Shown: positions 1 to 5,246 of the stretch, in pieces | How positions within the stretch are numbered: the stretch's first letter is position 1 | How the letters are laid out: each line of letters starts with the position of its first letter | Origin: Methanosarcinaceae archaeon | GTDB lineage: Archaea; Halobacteriota; Methanosarcinia; Methanosarcinales; Methanosarcinaceae | Assembly: GCA_016926455.1 (NCBI GenBank) | Contig: JAFGOO010000023.1 | Location: forward strand, 1-6,818 | Length of the DNA stretch: 6,818 nucleotides | Direction: 5' to 3' | Position numbers and translations under genes: made by a program | Notes under the pieces: model-generated | What the model was told of the DNA's origin: nothing | The model's database searches: none | What the model saw: only the letters and a program-made list of their open reading frames with translations

Positions 1-159
1 AGGCCGTCCACCTGAAGATGTTCTATTGTTGTACATTGATTCCAGGATAGGACGAAAAGATTTCCAATCTATCAATGATTCTATTTCTGCAAGCCTATCT
101 CCAACAGATTGAAGGCGTTTATATTCTTCATTAAGAGTAAAATCAGTCAGATTATCCAC
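1..159 (-). CDS. IS5-family transposase, N-terminal part (cut by window edge)
   Basis: Reading the minus strand from a GTG at 159 gives 53 uninterrupted codons that run off the window, beginning MDNLTDFTLNEEYKRLQS and ending in NNRTSSGGRP. This matches the conserved N-terminal region of IS5-type transposases common in methanogens, where a stretch like IDWKxFRPIL...GGRP precedes the DDE catalytic domain. The catalytic residues lie outside the window, so I cannot tell whether the gene is intact. GTG is chosen because the ATG one base upstream, in another frame, stops after four codons. No clear ribosome binding site precedes it; the upstream DNA is very AT-rich. The outer end of the element should lie between about 160 and 260, possibly near the G-rich stretch at 204-220, but without the opposite end the inverted repeat cannot be confirmed. 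Family assignment is from recognised motifs, not a search. Confidence 0.8.
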   Translation of the reverse strand, partial: MDNLTDFTLNEEYKRLQSVGDRLAEIESLIDWKSFRPILESMYNNRTSSGGRP

Positions 160-393
160 ATTTATTAATTTATTTAGTTATTATTTATATTTTAGTAAAC
201 AGTTGTGGTGGGGAGTAGGTTTATCGAAATTCTCTTAAATATAAGTCATGATCAGCAAAAACTTGCCCTAACTCCAATTTAGATAAATTATAAAACAAGA
301 TATTCTAAATATCTTCATTTTTAACCACGTTCGAGTCCTGTCCAGGAAATGTATTCTTAAAACCGGAGAACTATGATTCATAAGGGATGATTC
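160..393. other. Non-coding region between the IS5 transposase and the dapL promoter
   Basis: No convincing gene is visible on either strand. The part next to the transposase is AT-rich and should contain the end of that insertion sequence. A G-rich patch occurs at about 204-220. A perfect hairpin lies at 297-315. A short interrupted palindrome, TCCTG-TC-CAGGA, occupies 336-347 and could be a protein-binding site for dapL control, but nothing supports this beyond symmetry. Confidence 0.5.
297..315. repeat. 8-bp perfect inverted repeat with 3-base loop, followed by T5
   Basis: AAGATATT (297-304) and AATATCTT (308-315) are exact reverse complements separated by CTA, and TTTTT follows at 318-322. 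The shape resembles a factor-independent terminator read on the plus strand, but no plus-strand gene ends here and the stem is almost all A/T. It could instead be a binding site upstream of dapL or a leftover of the neighbouring insertion. Confidence 0.4.
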
Positions 394-400
394 TTAAATA
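394..400 (+). promoter_or_regulatory. Candidate TATA box for dapL
   Basis: TTAAATA, preceded by purine-rich AAGGGATGA that could serve as a BRE-like element. Archaeal transcription normally starts about 25 bases downstream of the box centre, which would place it near 420-425. That leaves a leader of about 40 bases carrying the ribosome binding site before the ATG at 467, and excludes the in-frame ATG at 416. Inference from position and sequence only. Confidence 0.4.
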
Positions 401-456
401 GATGTGTTGCAATAGATGAGCTATATTTTACTAAAACAAAGCAAATTAAGAACCTC

Positions 457-462
457 AGGTGA
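457..462 (+). promoter_or_regulatory. Ribosome binding site that sets the dapL start
   Basis: AGGTGA is complementary to the 3' end of archaeal 16S rRNA and ends 4 bases before the ATG at 467. The earlier in-frame ATG at 416 has no such site. This decides the start in favour of 467. Confidence 0.75.
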
Positions 463-466
463 ACGA

Positions 467-1624
467 ATGTATTCAGATAGAATAAACTCATTACCTCCTT
501 ATTTATTCGCAGCGATAGACGAAGCAAAGGCATTGATGGTTGCAAAGGGTGTCGATGTCATTGATCTTGGCGTAGGAGACCCTGACCAGCCAACTCCTTC
601 ACATATCGTAGAATCCCTGTGTGAAGCCGTGCACGACCCGAAGACTCATAGATATCCTTCATACACCGGGATGCTTGCTTTTCGTGAAGCTGCTGCAAAC
701 TGGTGCAAAAAAAGCAGGGAGCTTGAAATTGATCCCAAATCCGAAATACTCACTATGATCGGGTCAAAGGAGGGTGTTGCGCATATCCCGCTTGCATTCA
801 TTAACCCGGGGGACGTGGTGCTTGTTCCCGATCCTGCATATCCGGTCTACAATATCGGAACGCAGTTTGCGGGTGGAATTTCCCACATTATGCCGCTTCT
901 TGAAGAAAACAACTTTCTTCCCGATCTCGATGCAATACCAAAGGACGTTCTTTCAAGAACGAAACTAATTTTCTTGAACTACCCCAACAATCCGACATCT
1001 TCAACCGCTGACACCAAGTTCTTCGAGGAGGTTGTGGACTTTGCAAATGAGAATGATATATTGGTTGTTCATGACAATGCATATTCGGAAATGGTTTTCG
1101 ATGGGTACAAGGCGCCCAGTTTCTTGAGCGTAAACGGTGCAATGGATATTGGAATTGAACTGTACTCTCTTTCAAAGACATATAATATGACAGGCTGGCG
1201 TATCGCTTTTGCCATCGGGAACAGTGAGATTATATCTGGTCTTGGAAAGGTTAAATCCAACATCGATTCTGGTGCCTTTGATGCTATACAGATTGCAGGG
1301 ATAACAGCACTTTCATCCTCGCAGCAATGCGTTTCAGATATGAATCGGATTTATGCAGAGCGACGCGATGTCCTGCAAAAAGGGCTCAACGAGATTGGGA
1401 TTGATGTCAAACCTCCAAAAGCAACTTTCTATGTATGGGCACCAGTTCCCGAAGGATATGATTCAATAGGATTCTCAAAATTGCTGCTTGAGAATGCTGG
1501 CATTGTTGCAACCCCGGGTGTTGGTTTTGGCAAATATGGTGAAGGTTATATAAGATTTGCACTTACACAATCGGTACAGCGTATTAACGAGGCTGTTGAG
1601 AGAATGAGTAAACTGGATATCTAA
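467..1624 (+). CDS. dapL: LL-diaminopimelate aminotransferase
   Basis: PLP-dependent class I/II (fold type I) aminotransferase that converts tetrahydrodipicolinate to LL-diaminopimelate with glutamate as amino donor, the one-step route of lysine synthesis used by many methanogens; cytoplasmic. From the start at 467 the protein has 385 residues, the normal length, and begins MYSDRINSLPPYLFAAIDEAK as methanogen DapL proteins do. Visible landmarks: GVGDPDQPTP near the N-terminus; NYPNNPTS with N175 for cofactor binding; D203 in HDNAYSEMVFDG, which pairs with the pyridine nitrogen; the Schiff-base lysine K237 in SLSKTYNMTGWR; and the substrate-carboxylate arginine R363 in YIRFALTQS. An in-frame extension of 17 codons back to 416 has no family resemblance and is rejected. 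The gene converges on aroC with 24 bases between stop codons. Related aminotransferases such as aspartate aminotransferase are a less likely alternative. Confidence 0.9.
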   Translation: MYSDRINSLPPYLFAAIDEAKALMVAKGVDVIDLGVGDPDQPTPSHIVESLCEAVHDPKTHRYPSYTGMLAFREAAANWCKKSRELEIDPKSEILTMIGSKEGVAHIPLAFINPGDVVLVPDPAYPVYNIGTQFAGGISHIMPLLEENNFLPDLDAIPKDVLSRTKLIFLNYPNNPTSSTADTKFFEEVVDFANENDILVVHDNAYSEMVFDGYKAPSFLSVNGAMDIGIELYSLSKTYNMTGWRIAFAIGNSEIISGLGKVKSNIDSGAFDAIQIAGITALSSSQQCVSDMNRIYAERRDVLQKGLNEIGIDVKPPKATFYVWAPVPEGYDSIGFSKLLLENAGIVATPGVGFGKYGEGYIRFALTQSVQRINEAVERMSKLDI

Positions 1625-1630
1625 TATCTG

Positions 1631-1640
1631 GTTTTTTAGG
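1631..1640 (+). terminator. T-rich stretch after dapL
   Basis: A run of six T (1632-1637) lies seven bases past the dapL stop codon in the 24-base gap between the two convergent genes. Archaeal RNA polymerase often stops at such T-runs without a hairpin. An interrupted palindrome, TAGG...CCTA, follows and overlaps the aroC stop codon. Low confidence because the run is short. Confidence 0.3.
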
Positions 1641-1648
1641 CTTTAAAC

Positions 1649-2746
1649 CTATATCAACAACGAATTTGCATTTATCCGGTTGCTTCGAATCATATGATCT
1701 GCGATAACGATTGCCACCATGGCTTCTGCAACCGGGACTATTCGGGGTGGAATTGTCGGGTCATGACGGCCAATAATCGAAATCTCAGTCTGGCTCAGGT
1801 TCGATAGGTCAATAGTCTGCTGTGTTTTCGAGATGGATGGTGTCGGTTTAACTGCAGCACGGCAGATTATCGGCATGCCGGTTGATATACCTCCAAGTAT
1901 TCCTCCTGCATTGTTGGTCTCTGTAACTACATATCCTTCCTTGATTACAAATTGGTCGTTCATCTCACTGCCATGCATGCTAGCACATACAAAACCTGCA
2001 CCTATTTCAACACCTTTGACGGCACCGATGCTCATTATGGCTTTTGCTAGGTCTGCATCTAGCTTATCAAAAACGGGTTCTCCAATTCCTGCAGGAATTC
2101 CTCGGGCAATGATTTCTACAATTCCTCCGATACTGTCACCCTCTATGCGTACATTTTCCACTAGTTTGAGCATCTTTCCTGCTACTTCAAGGTCAGCACA
2201 TCTTATCGGTGTTTTCTCGACGTTTTCCTGGATTTCATCAAATGAAAGCAATTTTGCACGTATACCTCCAAGTTCAGTCACATGGCCAATAACCTCAATG
2301 TCAAAATGAGACAGCAATAACTTTGCAATTGCACCGCCTGCAACACGTCCAACAGTTTCGCGACCCGATGACCGTCCACCACCACGGTAATCCCGGATAC
2401 CGTACTTAATCTGGTATGGATAATCCGAATGTCCCGGACGCGGTAGGTCTTTGAGATACTCGTAAGCATTCGAATCGGCATCTTTGTTCCATACCATCAT
2501 CGATACTGGCGTACCTGTAGTCCTACCTCCGAATATCCCCGACAGTAGCTCTATACGGTCGGCTTCTGAACGAGGTGTGGAGACTTCACTTTGTCCCGGG
2601 CGCCGCCTGTCCAGTTCTTTTTGAATATCGTTTTCGTTAAGAGGAAGTCCTGCTGGAACACCATCTACAGTGACACCAACAGCTCTTCCATGCGATTCTC
2701 CCCATGTTGTTATCCTGAAGGTATGTCCAAAAGTGTTTCCTGACAT
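1649..2746 (-). CDS. aroC: Chorismate synthase
   Basis: Last step of the shikimate pathway: converts 5-enolpyruvylshikimate-3-phosphate to chorismate using reduced FMN; cytoplasmic, normally a homotetramer. The 365-residue protein has the usual length and shows all three family signatures in order: GESHGRAVGVTVDGVPAG with catalytic H19, the central GGGRSSGRETVGRVAGGA that binds flavin and substrate, and the C-terminal RHDPTIPPRIVPVAEAM with R327 and D329. The MSGNTFGHTF start is typical of archaeal AroC, and GGAGATG lies 10 bases upstream. Product chorismate feeds phenylalanine, tyrosine, tryptophan and related compounds. The cation transporter gene lies 95 bases upstream on the same strand; a TATA-like CATATAG at 2771-2777 in that gap suggests aroC can have its own promoter. 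No damage seen. Assignment is secure. Confidence 0.97.
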   Translation of the reverse strand: MSGNTFGHTFRITTWGESHGRAVGVTVDGVPAGLPLNENDIQKELDRRRPGQSEVSTPRSEADRIELLSGIFGGRTTGTPVSMMVWNKDADSNAYEYLKDLPRPGHSDYPYQIKYGIRDYRGGGRSSGRETVGRVAGGAIAKLLLSHFDIEVIGHVTELGGIRAKLLSFDEIQENVEKTPIRCADLEVAGKMLKLVENVRIEGDSIGGIVEIIARGIPAGIGEPVFDKLDADLAKAIMSIGAVKGVEIGAGFVCASMHGSEMNDQFVIKEGYVVTETNNAGGILGGISTGMPIICRAAVKPTPSISKTQQTIDLSNLSQTEISIIGRHDPTIPPRIVPVAEAMVAIVIADHMIRSNRINANSLLI

Positions 2747-2756
2747 TAATATACTA

Positions 2757-2763
2757 CATCTCC
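2757..2763 (-). promoter_or_regulatory. Ribosome binding site of aroC
   Basis: GGAGATG on the minus strand, one mismatch from the ideal GGAGGTG, 10 bases before the ATG at 2746. The spacing is slightly long but acceptable for archaea. Confidence 0.45.
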
Positions 2764-2841
2764 ATGATGCTATATGATTTTTTGGATAGTATGCTGGTTC
2801 TTTCTTTGAGCTTGTAAAATCCCGAAAATTATGTTTCCTTT

Positions 2842-3705
2842 TTATGTTTCCGCAGGTTCGACGTGTACGATCACATCAGTAATACCCACAAAGTTCTTTT
2901 TTAAATGCTCTTCGATCGTGTGAGACAGTGCATGTGCCTTATCCGTATGCATGTTAGGACTGACCTTGACGTGCAGATCAACATGAATATCGTCTGCCAC
3001 CCCACGTGTTCGAATATTATGGCACTGCTGAACGCCTTCTATCGAGTTTACTAAATTGCATATCGCTTCTTCGTCAAGCCGGGACATATCACACAGTGTA
3101 TAGGTGCTCTGGCATATGATCAAATAACCTGCACGTACAACGACTGCTGCAATAATGAGTGCGATTATAGGGTCTACAATTGGGTAACCAATTTTGATCG
3201 CGAAAAGTCCCAATAACACTGATAATGAAACGTAGATATCACTCTTGGTGTGCATTGAATCCGCGACAAGTATTTCACTTTCCAGCAGAATTCCCTGTTT
3301 GTTTTCATAGGTTGTGACAAAAAGGTTGACTACCATTGTTAAGATCATAACAGCAAAACTGATTGAAGTTACAACCGGTTGCATACCAGTTGAAAACCTA
3401 CCAATTGCACTGTAGACTATCTCAAAGCCGACATATAACAAAAGAAATGCAATAGCAATTGAAGCCAAGGTCTCGTATTTCCGGTGCCCGTAGGGGTGCT
3501 CTTTATCAGCCGTTTTGGATGCGATCTGGATGCCAATAAGTCCGACTATGTTCGATACCCCATCAAGAAGTGAATGGTATCCATCAGCCTCCATGCTGAG
3601 GGTACCTGTAAGCATTCCGTATCCAATCTTGACTAAAGCAACCCCAAAGTTTAACAAAAGGATTCTGAATAGGATCACACGAATTTTTCTAAATCGATTA
3701 TCCAT
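2842..3705 (-). CDS. Cation diffusion facilitator family metal transporter
   Basis: Integral membrane antiporter expected to export divalent metal, most likely zinc, in exchange for protons. The protein (287 residues from the chosen start) has six hydrophobic segments followed by a soluble C-terminal ZT-dimer domain, the usual length and layout. Numbering from an ATG two codons earlier (3711), the transport site is H46-x3-D50 in segment 2 (ADGYHSLLDG) and H154-x3-D158 in segment 5 (DSMHTKSD), with D43 just before it. The HD/HD pair is typical of zinc-type members, while the iron/zinc exporter FieF has DD/HD. HPYGHRKYE after segment 2 is a family motif. The C-terminal domain carries H243, H247, H260 and the final HVEP, likely metal-sensing ligands. 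The start at 3705 is preferred because AGAGGT at 3713-3718 sits 7 bases before it but only 1 base before 3711. Metal specificity is inference. Confidence 0.88.
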   Translation of the reverse strand: MDNRFRKIRVILFRILLLNFGVALVKIGYGMLTGTLSMEADGYHSLLDGVSNIVGLIGIQIASKTADKEHPYGHRKYETLASIAIAFLLLYVGFEIVYSAIGRFSTGMQPVVTSISFAVMILTMVVNLFVTTYENKQGILLESEILVADSMHTKSDIYVSLSVLLGLFAIKIGYPIVDPIIALIIAAVVVRAGYLIICQSTYTLCDMSRLDEEAICNLVNSIEGVQQCHNIRTRGVADDIHVDLHVKVSPNMHTDKAHALSHTIEEHLKKNFVGITDVIVHVEPAET

Positions 3706-3712
3706 GGACATA

Positions 3713-3718
3713 ACCTCT
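3713..3718 (-). promoter_or_regulatory. Ribosome binding site that decides the transporter start
   Basis: AGAGGT on the minus strand is spaced 7 bases from the ATG at 3705 and only 1 base from the ATG at 3711, favouring the inner start. A TATA-like CTTTAAAAG at 3731-3739 is close enough that a transcript from it could begin at or inside this site, so leaderless initiation at 3711 remains possible. Confidence 0.45.
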
Positions 3719-3733
3719 GATATACTCCCACTT

Positions 3734-4196
3734 TTAAAGCCTGTGAGGTTCTATAGTTAGTGGTGTTTTTACTAGAGATACTTTAGGGATATCAGTGTTC
3801 TCTTCCATCAAATTTCTGTCATAGATATAAACGATGAATCGACATCTGAATTCTCAAAGTGTCCATAATTTGAGTACTTAAATTTTTTCCCATTTCTATC
3901 TTCTATAAGACCACACTTGCGACACATTTGACTTGTATATACTGGTTCAATATAGATAACATGTACTTCAATCATCTTAGCCTTATATTCGATAAATGTT
4001 TGTGGCTGATAGAAAGACCAACTGTTCATGGAGTATTTGAATAACTTTGAATGTTTAATGTTCTTGAGTGTTCCTCTTAGGTCTTCAAATTTGACTTTTA
4101 TTTTCAAGTTCGATTTTAACGATTTTCTTGTTTATTTTGTGGTTCAAGTCTCGAATGATTCTATTTTCGTTCTTCTAATTTTTTTTCAATTTTCTA
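3734..4196 (-). pseudogene. tnpB: Decayed C-terminal half of IS200/IS605-family TnpB
   Basis: TnpB is the RNA-guided nuclease of IS200/IS605-type elements; this copy is dead. Read on the minus strand it keeps family segments in the right order but in shifting frames: RKLKK, then NRIIRDLNHKINKKIVKI (about 4195-4105), then KFEDLRG with the RuvC glutamate, NSWSFYQ and FIEYKAK, YTSQMCRKCG (first zinc-finger cysteine pair) and SDVDSSF with the RuvC-III aspartate (4107-3808). A further frame continues with EENTDIP and EPHRL to a TAA at 3734, which resembles the tail of methanogen TnpB proteins. At least three frame changes are needed (near 4170, 4107 and 3820). The second zinc-finger cysteine pair is lost (YSNYG where C-x-C-G is expected), and the N-terminal half is missing before cooC. 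The longest open piece is 3808-4107, 99 codons from a TTG, and should not be annotated as a live gene. Confidence 0.82.
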
Positions 4197-4372
4197 TATT
4201 TTCAGTTGCTTTGAAGACATTTATTGATATTACTATATTTTTTTATTATAAAAGATTGTTTGGATTAGATTTCCGAACATCTCTATATTCTCCTATGAAA
4301 TAGTAATCGATTTGATCTAGAAAATACGCTGACCGAAAAAGACTTGAATTACCTCTGTCATCAAAATAAGTA
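4197..4372. other. AT-rich non-coding stretch upstream of cooC
   Basis: This DNA lies between the recognisable end of the TnpB relic and the cooC start. It has long A/T runs and no gene that I can support on either strand. It may contain further, unrecognisable TnpB remains; minus-strand fragments such as GEYRDVRKSNP are open but I cannot place them. No strong ribosome binding site precedes cooC, and the only weak TATA-like sequence is around 4319-4327. Confidence 0.4.
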
Positions 4373-5158
4373 ATGGTAAAGATCGCGATTACTGGTAAAG
4401 GCGGTGTCGGCAAAACCACGGTAGCCGGAACTCTGGCAAGAATGCTTGCACGCGACGGTTATGATGTCCTTGCGATCGATGCAGATGCAGATATGAATCT
4501 TGCATCTGCTCTTGGTGTAATAAATCCCCCTCTTCCGCTTACCGATTATAAGGAACTTATACAGGAACGTGCCGGAAGTGAAGCTGGCGTTTTCAAGATC
4601 AACCCCAAGGTCGATGATATTGTTGAGAACTTCGGGGTCGTTGGACCGGATGGCGTTAAGATGCTGGTTATGGGTACCATTGAACGGGGCGGCAGTGGTT
4701 GCATGTGTCCTGCATCAGCCTTTCTGCGTGCGTTCCTGCGCCATGTTGTCTTAAAGGATACCAGTGCAGTAATACTCGATATGGAGGCAGGTATCGAGCA
4801 CTTAGGTCGCGGAACCACACGCGGTATTGACCTTATGATAATTGTAGTGGAACCAGGCATGCGTTCCGTTGAAACCGCAGCAAGGATAAAAAAATTATCG
4901 GAAGATATTGGGGTCAAATATCTGGTTGCTGTGGTCAATAAAGGCACATCTGCAAAGTTTGGGCAGCACCTTGAAGAATTAGGAATTCCCTTGCTCGGCG
5001 AGATTCCCTATGATGAAGAACTTGTTTACGCCGACCTTGAAGGTATAGCTCCCATCGATATCGGAGGAGAAACAGTGGCTGCAGTGAAGCTTATCAAGGA
5101 CCGTATGCTTGAGATGATCGGTGCAGAATCGACGACTCAAATCACAAATACTCGTTGA
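4373..5158 (+). CDS. cooC: CooC-type ATPase, carbon monoxide dehydrogenase maturation factor
   Basis: P-loop ATPase of the SIMIBI/MinD class that helps insert nickel into carbon monoxide dehydrogenase; cytoplasmic, acting as an ATP-dependent dimer in characterised relatives. The 261-residue protein has the deviant Walker A motif GKGGVGKT at 8-15 with signature lysine K9, the switch I region AIDADADMNLASALG (D36, D38, D40), a CooC-type metal-binding C-x-C at C110 and C112 within GGSGCMCPASAF, a switch II-type DMEAGIEHLGRGT at 136-148, and N189-K190 in the nucleotide-binding VVNKG. The C-x-C and MEAGIEHLGRGT separate it from MinD and NifH. Length is normal. It is richer in GC than the flanking DNA and looks native. 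No CODH/ACS gene lies nearby, so its client enzyme must be encoded elsewhere. The following gene starts 70 bases later but appears unrelated in origin. Some archaeal paralogues have no proven client, so nickel insertion into CODH is inferred from family. Confidence 0.88.
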   Translation: MVKIAITGKGGVGKTTVAGTLARMLARDGYDVLAIDADADMNLASALGVINPPLPLTDYKELIQERAGSEAGVFKINPKVDDIVENFGVVGPDGVKMLVMGTIERGGSGCMCPASAFLRAFLRHVVLKDTSAVILDMEAGIEHLGRGTTRGIDLMIIVVEPGMRSVETAARIKKLSEDIGVKYLVAVVNKGTSAKFGQHLEELGIPLLGEIPYDEELVYADLEGIAPIDIGGETVAAVKLIKDRMLEMIGAESTTQITNTR

Positions 5159-5180
5159 AAATCGGATCTTCGTAAAATTT

Positions 5181-5246
5181 AGAGGGTGTATAGATGAGTG
5201 GTACATTCTAAAATCAATAGAGGTATAAATGGTATTAAAATCAATA
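5181..5246 (+). repeat. Imperfect tandem duplication of a translation start region
   Basis: Two successive blocks share the same order of elements: AGAGG, TATA(G/A), ATG, GTA and the exact 11-mer TAAAATCAATA. Copy one runs 5181-5219 and copy two 5219-5246. The 11-mers lie at 5209-5219 and 5236-5246. Copy one carries a start codon at 5194 with AGAGGGTG 5 bases upstream, but its frame stops after five codons (MSGTF). Copy two is the real start of the aldehyde dehydrogenase. The match between blocks has gaps, so common origin is inference. Confidence 0.45.
5219..5224 (+). promoter_or_regulatory. Ribosome binding site of the aldehyde dehydrogenase gene
   Basis: AGAGGT ends 4 bases before the ATG at 5229 and confirms that start. 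A similar site, AGAGGGTG at 5181-5188, serves only the five-codon frame upstream. Confidence 0.65.

Noticed and set aside
326..345. TTCGAGTCC resembling a tRNA T-loop, hinting at a tRNA fragment or attachment site
   Set aside because: The bases on either side do not form the 5-bp T-stem and no acceptor or anticodon arms can be found nearby.
416..466. N-terminal extension of the aminotransferase
   Set aside because: No ribosome binding site, no family similarity, and it lies at or before the likely transcription start.
1833..2309. 158-codon open frame on the plus strand inside aroC
   Set aside because: It is antisense to a strongly conserved chorismate synthase gene, has low-complexity Ser/Pro/Ile-rich composition and no ribosome site; a coding shadow.
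3808..4107. A functional small zinc-ribbon protein
   Set aside because: It has only one of the two cysteine pairs, starts at a TTG within homology that continues upstream in another frame, and aligns with the middle and end of TnpB, so it is a fragment.
4028..4303. 91-codon open frame on the plus strand
   Set aside because: It lies antisense to the TnpB relic and is phenylalanine-rich, as expected from the complement of A-rich DNA.
4546..4947. 133-codon open frame on the minus strand
   Set aside because: It is antisense to the cooC gene, which has all its motifs; composition is Ser/Thr/Pro/Arg-rich without recognisable domains.
1649..5206. A reading of the short MSGTF frame at 5194 as a duplicated aroC start (MSGNTF)
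   Set aside because: Only five codons are similar, the nucleotide sequences differ at most third positions, and nothing further of aroC follows; coincidence is more likely.
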